A DNA stretch of 49,450 nucleotides from CBFGTV01 sp965652145 (lineage in GTDB: Bacteria > Bacillota > Clostridia > Peptostreptococcales > Natronincolaceae). Positions within the stretch are counted from its first letter, which is position 1, and each line of letters begins with the position of its first letter. The position numbers and the translations under genes were made by a program. The notes below the pieces were generated by a model. It searched no databases. It was not told where the DNA came from and was given only the letters and a program-made list of their open reading frames with translations. This document shows, piece after piece, positions 18,699-26,529 of the stretch. Location: NCBI GenBank assembly GCA_965652145.1, contig CBFGTV010000021.1, positions 1-49,450 of the forward strand, in the 5' to 3' direction.

Positions 18699-19008
18699 CT
18701 GGAAATCCCTCCACTTGTCCTTTATTTTCTATGGTAAAGTTCTGGTTAATCATTTTTTAAAAACAGATATATACCAATATATCGTCATATTTACATTATT
18801 TATATAGCTGAAAATAATGGTAATTTTACCTTTTTTATTATAGCACAGGAGTGCTCCATTTTTTTACCCCTTTCGACAATTGTCATAAAAATGAAACAAA
18901 TAGACTAGAAAAAGAGTTGGTATTAATTCAACAACCTATTTTAAGAGTAAAGTTTTCCTTCTATTAATACGATAATATATATAGACAATTTTTAAGGAGG
19001 TTTCTGTC
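18699..19008. other. Divergent intergenic region between the TIG-repeat operon and the triplicated-domain gene
   Basis: The 310 bp are very AT-rich and must hold both divergent promoters. A near-perfect palindrome, GATATAT-ACCA-ATATATC, lies at 18766-18783. GATAAT at 18971-18976 is a possible plus-strand -10 but has no good -35. No ORF was found. Confidence 0.5.
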
Positions 19009-20412
19009 ATGCCAAAAAGGACTAAAATAACCATGGGGATGGTACTGGCCTTGATTCTTTTATTTACAAGCCCTGCCTTTACCCAAACCTATAGTCGCAG
19101 CATTACCGCATGGTTTAATAACTTGACGGTGGAGCTTGACGGGGAAGCACTATATTTGGAAGATGAACCATTTATTTATAACAACCGAATCTATATGCCC
19201 ATAGAAGAGCTGACCGATCAGTTGTATATGAATTATAACTATGATGAAGAGAAGGGGGTCATCAAGCTAGAATCAAACCGATTAAATGTAGCTGACCCCA
19301 ATTCTTCGGTGGTACCTGTGGCCTTCCAGAAGAATTATCAGCTGGATAGCCTGAACAGAAGGATTGCCGAGCTAGAAACGGAGCTTAGTCTTTTGAAGAC
19401 CGGCAGGGTACCCTATCAGCGGATTACATCCCTTTCAGAGATGGAATCTTATTTAAAGAAAAATCTCAATATGCTGGAGGATATTGAAATGACCCTGCAG
19501 CTTCGTGCTGTAGGTACCAACCAACTAAGACTTGAGGCCTATTTTGACAGTAAAGACTATACCAGGTGGAGCAACCTTAGCCGCCGGGATATAGAGGGCT
19601 GGATTGATCAGATCTTCTATGCTGTTCAGGAGCTTTATAATGATGAGGTCGTCATTCAAGGGGATATTCGAAGAAGCAGCTACCGAGGTACGATTTATGC
19701 CTCCTATTGGACAAGGGGCAGCAGACTGTATTATGATTTCCGACTGGCGGAGCATAAGGAAAATCTCCATGCGGATTCTAAAAAGATCGTTGATGCATTG
19801 GATAAGCGTTTAAAACGATATGATAATGCAACCTTTACCTATGAGATCTACGTTAACGCAGATGATGTGGATGTGATTGCCACCTTTAATCGGAACGTGG
19901 ATAAATGGAGTCCTCAGGTGAAAATGAGATACTTAAAGCGCCTTAAAACAGAAATTGAACGGGTTTACAAGGATGTCAACATCTACGGCCAGTTGGTGGC
20001 GGAAAACCAACAGGACCCAATTATTCGATTCAGCTTCGATGGTGATTTGGTTCGCTCAGCCGAGCTGATGGATGAGGTGGAGGCCTATTTAAATAAAAAT
20101 TACAAAACCTTTAAATATGATGGCGATACCTTTACCTTTAACTATCGAGTAATGGAAGGCTCGGATGATACCCTGACCATTGACCTGGAGGGGAACTTTA
20201 ACCGCAGCGACCGTGACTGGCAGCGGATTCAAAACAATAGTGAAACCAGGTTCAGGAGATTTATACAGGATGCATATCGCTACGTAGAAGGCCTTTGGGA
20301 TGTAGACATTTATGGCGAAGTGATTGATAAAAAACTGGAGCATATAACCGACATAGAGTTTTATCGACCAGGCGACAGAGGCTCCAGGGCAGTTCAAAAA
20401 TTACCCTTTTAA
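19009..20412 (+). CDS. Secreted protein with copper-amine-oxidase-N-like stalk domain and threefold repeat
   Basis: AAGGAGG precedes the ATG. Residues 1-27 look like a signal peptide. Residues about 33-95 resemble the copper amine oxidase N-terminal ('stalk') domain common in clostridial surface proteins ('NNRIYMPIEELTDQL'); copper binding is not implied. A short coiled coil follows at 108-132 ('LNRRIAELETELSLLK'). The rest is three diverged copies of a module of about 85-100 residues, at roughly 145-235, 258-340 and 355-455. Each has an N-terminal helix, a central beta-hairpin, a long helix and a closing Y/I-G motif ('VVIQGDI', 'VNIYGQL', 'VDIYGEV'). I do not recognise this module. The gene diverges from the TIG/SLH operon and precedes another SLH gene, suggesting a surface role. 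Confidence 0.75.
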   Translation: MPKRTKITMGMVLALILLFTSPAFTQTYSRSITAWFNNLTVELDGEALYLEDEPFIYNNRIYMPIEELTDQLYMNYNYDEEKGVIKLESNRLNVADPNSSVVPVAFQKNYQLDSLNRRIAELETELSLLKTGRVPYQRITSLSEMESYLKKNLNMLEDIEMTLQLRAVGTNQLRLEAYFDSKDYTRWSNLSRRDIEGWIDQIFYAVQELYNDEVVIQGDIRRSSYRGTIYASYWTRGSRLYYDFRLAEHKENLHADSKKIVDALDKRLKRYDNATFTYEIYVNADDVDVIATFNRNVDKWSPQVKMRYLKRLKTEIERVYKDVNIYGQLVAENQQDPIIRFSFDGDLVRSAELMDEVEAYLNKNYKTFKYDGDTFTFNYRVMEGSDDTLTIDLEGNFNRSDRDWQRIQNNSETRFRRFIQDAYRYVEGLWDVDIYGEVIDKKLEHITDIEFYRPGDRGSRAVQKLPF

Positions 20413-20506
20413 TTAAAAAAATGGGCCTAATTGTCATCAAACCTTAATATACATCACCCCCTATCTTTGATATAATTTCAGTAGCATCAGAGAAGGGGGT
20501 GTATTT

Positions 20507-21064
20507 ATGCTCAAAAAGATAATTATATTGGCATTAGGCCTGTTGCTGGTGTTCAGCATGACCGCTGCCTATGGCAACACCACCAGTCAGCAGGAAATTG
20601 CCGGAGCATACTTAAAGGATTTAGGCCTTTATCAAGGCTATGATGACGGTTCCCTGGGATTGGAAAGACCCATTACCCGGGCGGAGTTTGCCACGTTGGT
20701 GGTTCGCATGATCGGAGAAGAAGCTGTTTCAAAAAAACAGGTAGATACGGTTTTTAAAGATGTAAAGGCTAACCATTGGGGTTCAGGCTATATTAATACG
20801 GCGGTTAATCGTAAGCTGGTACAGGGCTATAGCGATCAGACCTTTAAGCCCGAAGGAAATATTACCTATGCCGAGGCAGTGACCATGATGATTCGTCTGC
20901 TGGGCTACGAAAATACCGCCACCGGCGAATGGCCCCAAAGCCACCTAACCGTTGCCAATAACCTGGGAATGACCAAGGGCTTAAGTTATAATGCCAATCA
21001 TATTGTCAATCGTGGCGATGTAGCCATCATCATTAAACAATCCCTAGGGATTCAAATGAAATAG
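20507..21064 (+). CDS. Small secreted SLH-domain protein
   Basis: This 185-residue product consists of a signal peptide (1-23, 'MTAAYGN') and little else but SLH motifs: 'YLKDLGLYQGYDDGSLGLE', 'WGSGYINTAVNRKLVQGYSDQ' and a third at the end, 'LTVANNLGMTKGLSYNAN'. GGGGGTG precedes the ATG. With no large effector domain it may compete for, or cap, wall-polymer sites, or attach a partner; this is inference. It has the same orientation as the preceding triplicated-domain gene, 94 bp downstream. A TATAAT-like sequence close to 20469 suggests it may have its own promoter. A strong terminator follows. Confidence 0.85.
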   Translation: MLKKIIILALGLLLVFSMTAAYGNTTSQQEIAGAYLKDLGLYQGYDDGSLGLERPITRAEFATLVVRMIGEEAVSKKQVDTVFKDVKANHWGSGYINTAVNRKLVQGYSDQTFKPEGNITYAEAVTMMIRLLGYENTATGEWPQSHLTVANNLGMTKGLSYNANHIVNRGDVAIIIKQSLGIQMK

Positions 21065-21070
21065 AGCATA

Positions 21071-21108
21071 AAAAAGGCGGAAACAATTTAGTTTCCGCTT
21101 TTTTTTAT
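21071..21108. terminator. Bidirectional terminator between the small SLH gene and spoIIE
   Basis: A perfect 8-bp stem (GCGGAAAC 21077-21084 with GTTTCCGC 21091-21098) has a long T run after it on the plus strand and an A run before it. It can therefore end transcripts of both convergent genes. Confidence 0.9.
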
Positions 21109-21114
21109 GTTTAT

Positions 21115-23475
21115 CTAATGGCTTCTGGTCCCCCACAGCTTGGTTACCAGAACTGTCATGTCGTCCTTTGGCCCGTTGGGGGTATAGCTGAGGGCTTCAT
21201 GGAGTATTTTATCTGCCAGCTCCTGGGGATTCCGGGTCTTGGTGGCCATCAGGTGGTTCACCAGCCATTCCTCACCCTGCTCTTCGTTTGCCTCCAGAAT
21301 ACCATCTGAAACCATAATAATAAAATCTCCATCCTTTAGCTGCACACTGTTTTCGTGTACCTCAATATCGGTTAAAATACCCATGGGCAAGCTGGCGGAG
21401 TTGACAATTTCCACCTTCCCCCCCTGACGCTTGATGAAGCTGGGGGCACTGCCGATTTTAGAGAATTCTGCCCTTCCATTGTGAAGATCAATCACCGCCA
21501 TATCAATGGTTGAAAAAATTTCTTCCGTTGATTTCAGCATTAACAAGGAATTGATGGTTTTAATCGACATTTCCTTGCCGAAGCCTGCCTCCATCATTTT
21601 TTCCAGCATGCTGATGGTGGCACTGGACTGTCGATAGGCCTTGTCTCCGGTTCCCATACCATCACTTAGGGCAATCATAAAGCCATCATGATTTAAGTCA
21701 CTAAAGGTGAAGGAGTCACCTGAATGAATATTCCCCTCCTTAGTCACCCTTGCCACCTTAGTTACAGCCGTAAACTGCTTGGCCTCCACCAGGGTAAACT
21801 GGCAGGCATCGTGGGTGTTGCATTTTCTGTTTTTGCAGGCAAATTCCAGGCCAACAGCCTTGGAAATTACGTCAACATAACGTTCAGTACAGTCTCCGTT
21901 TCCATAGCATGACCTTTTTTGTACCTGTATTTCCATTTTCCCCCCTTCATTGGTTGACACCAAAAGCTTTTTGACCGATAATCCTGCCTTGTCCAGTTCC
22001 ACATAGACGGCATCCTCCAGCTCGGTATCAAAAATAATTTCGCTGTTTAGCTCCTCTGCCAAGTGTAATATGCCATTGGCCACCCCCTTTAGCTGTTCTC
22101 CCACCAGCTCCTTGCTTTCCAGGAGCCTCTTTTTCCATACCATGTTTAATCGGCTGAGCTCGTACAAGGTCATCATTTTTTCAGTGACAGCCCTGGTACG
22201 AATACATCTTTTTTGAATTTGATCCGGCAGGCTTTGTTCATTCACCTCCCCCTTGGTTTCGATCAACAGTAACAGCTCCTGGAGCCCTTGGTAGGTGTTG
22301 AGGAAGTTATTTTCCCAGCAGCTTCGTTTCATTCCGCAGTCACTGCATACACTGATGGCCAGCTTATCTAACAGCAGGCTTAAATCTCGTTGACCGAATT
22401 GCTCAATTTGCCGGGTCATATTTTCAAAGGTAGAGGATAGGTCGATAAAGGTATTGGAAAAATCCTTTAACCGATCATAAATACGCAATTGAATTTCTTC
22501 CCCGTAGTTTTTGGTGGAATGAATGATTCCCAAAACGGGGCTGCTGTATTTTTGAAGCTGGTCCAACCAGGGGTTGGGAATCAGTAAAAAGATGATAAAG
22601 GCGCCTATTACCTCTTTGATTTGAATAAACACCTCATAATAGCCATTGATATAAAAGGTTAAAATAACGTTTCCGATCAAAAAGCCCAGGGCACTTCCAA
22701 TTTTACCCATGTCCTTAAATATTCCTGCCAACAGCCCGGAAAAGGCAAAAATACCAATTATGATGGGTGGAACGGTGGCGGCAGACATGCTGGTAATAAG
22801 CCCCAGGGTCACACCGATGGAGGCCCCTACTCCCGGGCCGCCATTGTAGGCAAATAGGATAGTAATGAGAATACCTAAAATATTTTTTAGGGATACACCC
22901 ATGACCTCAAGCTCCTTAACCCCTGAAAGGGTCAGGGCCATAAGAATTGCCACGCAAATGATTTCTTCGGTGGCCAATACCTTTCGACGGTTTTGATTGA
23001 GGGCAATGGGAATGGCATAGGAAGCGATATAAACCGATACGAAAATGACCAGGGCCTCAAAGACATTCATAAAGAGGTCATACACATAAAATTGATCAAA
23101 TACCGTAAAAAAGCTGACACTGACTAAATAGATCCCGGCACCCGTGAGGGCTGCCGTTAAGGTTTTAATTTTTCGAGTATTAAATAGATATTGAAAGGTT
23201 ACAGCAATCAAGGCCAGTGAAAGACCGTAAGGAATGGCCCCTGCGAAGCCCTGTACCGTCAAAATTCCCAGGTAAGTCGATAGGGCGGTGGAAATATATT
23301 TTTTATTTTTACAGCATAGGGCTGTAAAAAAGCCAATGCCAAAGGGAGTAAGCTCACCTAGTATACCGGCCCTTCCCAATAAGAAGGCCGTAAGGTTTAA
23401 AAAGAAAAGCCCTTTATAATTTAAAAGTGAATAAATCCGTTTTTCAAAGGGATAGCTTGTGGTTTTTTCTGCCAT
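21115..23475 (-). CDS. spoIIE: Stage II sporulation protein E, membrane PP2C phosphatase
   Basis: SpoIIE dephosphorylates SpoIIAA-P in the forespore to release sigma-F and interacts with FtsZ at the polar septum. The 786-residue product has the family's three parts. About ten membrane segments fill residues 20-310. A central regulatory region includes cysteine pairs ('CSDCGMKRSC'). A C-terminal PP2C-type phosphatase occupies about 580-786, with metal-binding aspartates in 'ALSDGMGTGDKA' and 'IMVSDGILEAN'. AAGGAAGGTG precedes the ATG. Upstream lies a TTGACA element with a 21-bp spacer, like the Spo0A-activated Bacillus promoter. In B. subtilis spoIIE lies just beyond yabR; here ppx and the suf operon lie between them. 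Confidence 0.96.
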   Translation of the reverse strand: MAEKTTSYPFEKRIYSLLNYKGLFFLNLTAFLLGRAGILGELTPFGIGFFTALCCKNKKYISTALSTYLGILTVQGFAGAIPYGLSLALIAVTFQYLFNTRKIKTLTAALTGAGIYLVSVSFFTVFDQFYVYDLFMNVFEALVIFVSVYIASYAIPIALNQNRRKVLATEEIICVAILMALTLSGVKELEVMGVSLKNILGILITILFAYNGGPGVGASIGVTLGLITSMSAATVPPIIIGIFAFSGLLAGIFKDMGKIGSALGFLIGNVILTFYINGYYEVFIQIKEVIGAFIIFLLIPNPWLDQLQKYSSPVLGIIHSTKNYGEEIQLRIYDRLKDFSNTFIDLSSTFENMTRQIEQFGQRDLSLLLDKLAISVCSDCGMKRSCWENNFLNTYQGLQELLLLIETKGEVNEQSLPDQIQKRCIRTRAVTEKMMTLYELSRLNMVWKKRLLESKELVGEQLKGVANGILHLAEELNSEIIFDTELEDAVYVELDKAGLSVKKLLVSTNEGGKMEIQVQKRSCYGNGDCTERYVDVISKAVGLEFACKNRKCNTHDACQFTLVEAKQFTAVTKVARVTKEGNIHSGDSFTFSDLNHDGFMIALSDGMGTGDKAYRQSSATISMLEKMMEAGFGKEMSIKTINSLLMLKSTEEIFSTIDMAVIDLHNGRAEFSKIGSAPSFIKRQGGKVEIVNSASLPMGILTDIEVHENSVQLKDGDFIIMVSDGILEANEEQGEEWLVNHLMATKTRNPQELADKILHEALSYTPNGPKDDMTVLVTKLWGTRSH

Positions 23476-23545
23476 GTTTACACCTTCCTTAACTTATGTA
23501 ATTAATTTTAAGCCCCAGGAATTTCTGATTGGAGGCTGTAGGGAA

Positions 23546-23578
23546 AGTTTAACAGAGGAAGCCTAAAAGATTTGTCAA
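23546..23578 (-). promoter_or_regulatory. Putative Spo0A-type spoIIE promoter with 21-bp spacer
   Basis: On the minus strand a perfect -35 TTGACA (23578-23573) is separated by exactly 21 bp from TAAACT (23551-23546), a 4/6 match to -10. Two TTTGTC elements lie upstream (23637-23628 and 23615-23605), resembling partial 0A boxes (TGTCGAA). The B. subtilis spoIIE promoter is known for a spacer of this length. Confidence 0.45.
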
Positions 23579-23625
23579 GAAAAGTGGACAGGCTGAATAA
23601 AATGTCAGACAAAAAACCTTAGTAT

Positions 23626-23652
23626 TTGACAAAAATGCCAAGGATCTATAAT
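23626..23652 (+). promoter_or_regulatory. Orphan plus-strand promoter-like sequence upstream of a tiny ORF
   Basis: TTGACA (23626-23631) and TATAAT (23647-23652) are both perfect hexamers, but the spacer is only 15 bp. It points toward the 55-codon ORF at 23726 and into the 3' end of sufU. Confidence 0.35.
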
Positions 23653-23725
23653 GATAATCAGGACCTTTTTCCTAAAAGCCTTTGTGAAATAATGGATTCG
23701 TATTTCCCGGGAAATGGGATGGGCA

Positions 23726-23893
23726 ATGGCTTTGGATGAGAAATTACGTGAAAATAAAGGGGTTTCAAAATTTGAGGAAGAAGTAAGAAAAACAATAATA
23801 AAAGTTGATCAAAAAATGAATAAAAACGATAAACCGACATATACTGTAGGTTTACCGTTTTATCAATCTATGGCTAAGCAGTTTCCTCTATGA
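23726..23893 (+). CDS. Possible small charged protein, antisense to the sufU 3' end
   Basis: An open frame of 55 codons begins at ATG 23726 and ends at TGA 23891-23893. Its product would be lysine/glutamate-rich and probably helical at first ('MALDEKLRENKGVSKFEEEV'), then less charged. A GGGA-rich stretch precedes the ATG, and a promoter-like sequence lies about 75 bp upstream. The last 20 bp overlap sufU in antisense, and the frame runs through the sufU terminator hairpin. I recognise no family. It may be a gene remnant or an untranslated RNA. Confidence 0.25.
   Translation: MALDEKLRENKGVSKFEEEVRKTIIKVDQKMNKNDKPTYTVGLPFYQSMAKQFPL
23818..23861 (-). terminator. Rho-independent terminator of the suf operon
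   Basis: A 13-bp stem with one mismatch (23823-23835 with 23849-23861) is followed on the minus strand by TTTTTA. It begins 13 bp after the sufU stop. Confidence 0.75.
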
Positions 23894-24296
23894 TTTGCCT
23901 AAGGGTGTACCAGGCCAGCAGGGCGCATTTTATCCTGGCGGGAAAATCGGCTACGCCCCTTAAGGCCTGGGCATCCTCCAGGGAGTCGTAGTCTCCAGCT
24001 TCCTTTTTCAGCATCCGGGCAAATTTCTCTACCAACACCAGGGCTTCCCTTTTATCCTTTCCCTTGATTAAATCAATCAGCATGGAGGCCGATGCCTGGC
24101 TAATGGCACAGCCCACACCATGAAAGGCAGCATCTTGAATGATCTCTCCCTGAAATTTCACCTGCAGTGTTAAGTCATCTCCACAAAGGGGATTATGGCC
24201 CCTCTGGCTGTGGCATTGCCCTGTCAGTTGACGGCGATGGGGAGATTTCCCATAATGCTCCATGATGATTTCTGAATATAGCTGGTTAAGCTCCAT
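23874..24296 (-). CDS. sufU: SufU-type sulfur relay/iron-sulfur assembly protein
   Basis: The protein accepts sulfur from SufS through its zinc site and passes it to the SufBCD scaffold. The 140-residue length suits the family. The expected zinc ligands are present: the cysteine and aspartate of 'NPLCGDDLTLQ', the cysteine of 'GVGCAISQAS' and the cysteine of 'RIKCALLAWYTL'. The insertion between the last two, characteristic of SufU as opposed to IscU, is also present. Its ATG overlaps the end of sufS by 11 bp, so translation is coupled. It is the last gene of the operon, followed by a terminator. Confidence 0.95.
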   Translation of the reverse strand: MELNQLYSEIIMEHYGKSPHRRQLTGQCHSQRGHNPLCGDDLTLQVKFQGEIIQDAAFHGVGCAISQASASMLIDLIKGKDKREALVLVEKFARMLKKEAGDYDSLEDAQALRGVADFPARIKCALLAWYTLRQIIEETA

Positions 24297-25527
24297 GGGG
24301 AAACCAACTCCTTACCTTTTTAATTCCGCTGATAAAGGCATCTACCTCATCAGGGGTATTATATAAATAAAAGCTGATTCTGCAGGTGGCTGCAAGACCA
24401 AGGTATTTCATTAAGGGCTGGGCACAATGATGGCCACTGCGCAGGGCAATTCCCTCTTGATCAAGAATTGTGGCCACATCATGGGGATGAACCCCCTTTA
24501 CGTTAAATGAAATGACACCGCTTCTGGATTCAAGGGTCAAGGGACCATAAATTTCTATATTGTCCAGCCCTTGAAGGCCTTTGAGGGCCATAGCCGTGAG
24601 CTTCATTTCATGTTGATGAATTTTTTCGAGGCCGATCTCCTCCAGATAGTCTATGGCCCTGGCCAGCCCCAGGGAGGCCCCCACATTGGGGGTTCCGGCC
24701 TCGAAGCAAAGGGGCGGAGGAGCAAAGGTGGCATGCTGTTCCTCTACCTCGTGAATCATCTCACCTCCAAGATAGAGGGGGGTGATTTCCTCCAGCAGGG
24801 CCTCCTTTACATAAAGAATACCGCTGCCCATGGGGCCAAGCATTTTATGGCCTGAAAAAACTAAAAAGTCGCAATCCATTTGCTCTACATCCACCTTCAT
24901 ATGGGGCACCCCTTGGGCACCATCAATTAAAACCCGGGCTCCCCTTTCATGGGCCAGGGGAATAATGTCCTTCAGTGGATTCACCGTTCCCAGTACGTTG
25001 GAGGTGTGCTGCAGGGCCACCAGCCGTACCCTTCCCTTCATGAGCTGGTGGTATTCCTTCAGGTTAAAGGTGCCATCAGGGTTTAAATAAACATATTGCA
25101 AATTGGCTCCTGTCCTTTGGGCCACCCTTTGCCAGGGCAGCAGATTGCTATGGTGTTCGGCAATGCTGATAATAATATCATCCCCTGGCTGGAGGTGATG
25201 GAGGGCCCAGCCATAGGCCACCAGATTAATTCCCTCGGTGGCATTGCGGGTAAAGATGACAGAGGCCCGATCCCTGGCACCGATAAAGCTCCTCACACGA
25301 TCACGGGCCCCCTCATGGGCCTCGGTGGCCAGGTTGCTAAGGTAATGGGCCCCCCGATGAACATTGGCATTCTCGTTTTCATAATAATTTGCCATGGCCT
25401 GGATCACCTGCTGGGGCTTCTGGGTGGTGGCTCCATTATCCAAATAAATAAGGGGACGGCCATAGGGCCGGCTGTTTAGGATGGGGAAATCCCGCCTGAT
25501 CTTATCTATATCATAGGTCTTCTCCAT
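24286..25527 (-). CDS. sufS: Cysteine desulfurase SufS
   Basis: This PLP enzyme removes sulfur from cysteine as an enzyme persulfide and hands it to SufU. I start it at ATG 25527, with CAAGGAGG upstream, and not at an earlier in-frame ATG inside sufD; the product is then 413 residues starting 'MEKTYDIDKIRRDFPIL'. Visible active-site parts are 'DNGATTQKPQQV', the PLP-binding lysine in 'FSGHKMLGPMGSGILY', the 'EHHSN' histidine segment and the catalytic cysteine in 'RSGHHCAQP'. The 5' end overlaps sufD by 17 bp and the 3' end overlaps sufU, indicating tight co-translation. Confidence 0.97.
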   Translation of the reverse strand: MEKTYDIDKIRRDFPILNSRPYGRPLIYLDNGATTQKPQQVIQAMANYYENENANVHRGAHYLSNLATEAHEGARDRVRSFIGARDRASVIFTRNATEGINLVAYGWALHHLQPGDDIIISIAEHHSNLLPWQRVAQRTGANLQYVYLNPDGTFNLKEYHQLMKGRVRLVALQHTSNVLGTVNPLKDIIPLAHERGARVLIDGAQGVPHMKVDVEQMDCDFLVFSGHKMLGPMGSGILYVKEALLEEITPLYLGGEMIHEVEEQHATFAPPPLCFEAGTPNVGASLGLARAIDYLEEIGLEKIHQHEMKLTAMALKGLQGLDNIEIYGPLTLESRSGVISFNVKGVHPHDVATILDQEGIALRSGHHCAQPLMKYLGLAATCRISFYLYNTPDEVDAFISGIKKVRSWFPHGA

Positions 25528-26518
25528 GGCTGAACCTCCTTGTAATTTCCTGCTGAACCTGATCTCTGACAGCAGCCAGGGGTATTTCATCAATTAACGG
25601 TTGGAAGGAACCTTCAATTACCATTCTTTTGGCGTCATCCCTGGTAAGCCCCCGGGTCATGAGATAATACAGCTTTTCTTCCTCCAATTGACCGGCGCTG
25701 GCGGCATGGTTGGCCTTCACATCGTCTTCCCCACACAATAAAATCGGTTGGGCATGGGCATGAACCCCCTTATTCAGCAGCAACACCCGCTGCCCCTCCC
25801 GGGCCTCAGTTTTTTTAGCGCCCTTTTTAATATCAAGGGTTCCTTTAAAGCAGGATTGACTTTGATCCTTTAAGGCTCCGTGGTTTTTAATTTCACTGAC
25901 GCTATGGGGCCCATAATGAATCATTTCATAATTTTGCTCCAGCCTTCTGTCTTTATCTCCTAAAAACAAGGTGGTAACCATCACTCGGCTGCCTTGCCCC
26001 ACCAATTCATTCACAATGGTGGTACTGGCCTCGGCGCTGCCCAATTCAATTGTAAACCAATTCACCACAGCATGGGGCCCTAATTTGGCAATATTGTAAT
26101 CAGCATGACCATGGGCGAAACCAAGGCGCTGCACCTTGATAACGGTGACATGGGCCCCATCCTCGGCGATTACCAGGCTTCTGCCCTGATGGCTAAATTT
26201 TTCATGATCATAATCTGAATCACCCCGGTAATCTATTACGATCATGACCTGGCTGTTGGCCTCCGCCACAATCAGGTGATCCTCAGCCAGATGGGGGAGT
26301 TTCTGATCAAGACAATAATTTATTTCAATTGGATTTTTAATTTTAGCTTCCCTGGGAATGCGAAGCATCACCTGGGCATTATTAGATTCCCTGACAATCT
26401 TTTTCCATTCATCCACAATTGATTCAGGAAGTCCATCGGTCGACCTCAATTGCTCTACCCCGGCAGCCCTTAGGGCAGCCTCCTGGCAGGGAAAATCATG
26501 GGGTTTCGTTTCTGTCAT
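25511..26518 (-). CDS. sufD: Fe-S cluster assembly protein SufD
   Basis: SufD partners SufB and the SufC ATPase in the SufBC2D scaffold that builds Fe-S clusters. The 335-residue product is mostly the right-handed beta-helix core of the SufBD family, with the conserved C-terminal helical segment ('LYYLMTRGLTRDDAKRMVIE') that contacts SufC. 'CGEDDVKANHAASAGQLEE' matches the family's late signature, with the histidine of 'KANHAAS'. It is shorter at the N-terminus than enterobacterial SufD, as is common in clostridia. TAGGAGG precedes the ATG, and it starts 11 bp after sufB. Confidence 0.93.
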   Translation of the reverse strand: MTETKPHDFPCQEAALRAAGVEQLRSTDGLPESIVDEWKKIVRESNNAQVMLRIPREAKIKNPIEINYCLDQKLPHLAEDHLIVAEANSQVMIVIDYRGDSDYDHEKFSHQGRSLVIAEDGAHVTVIKVQRLGFAHGHADYNIAKLGPHAVVNWFTIELGSAEASTTIVNELVGQGSRVMVTTLFLGDKDRRLEQNYEMIHYGPHSVSEIKNHGALKDQSQSCFKGTLDIKKGAKKTEAREGQRVLLLNKGVHAHAQPILLCGEDDVKANHAASAGQLEEEKLYYLMTRGLTRDDAKRMVIEGSFQPLIDEIPLAAVRDQVQQEITRRFSHGEDL

Positions 26519-26529
26519 TTTTATACCTC

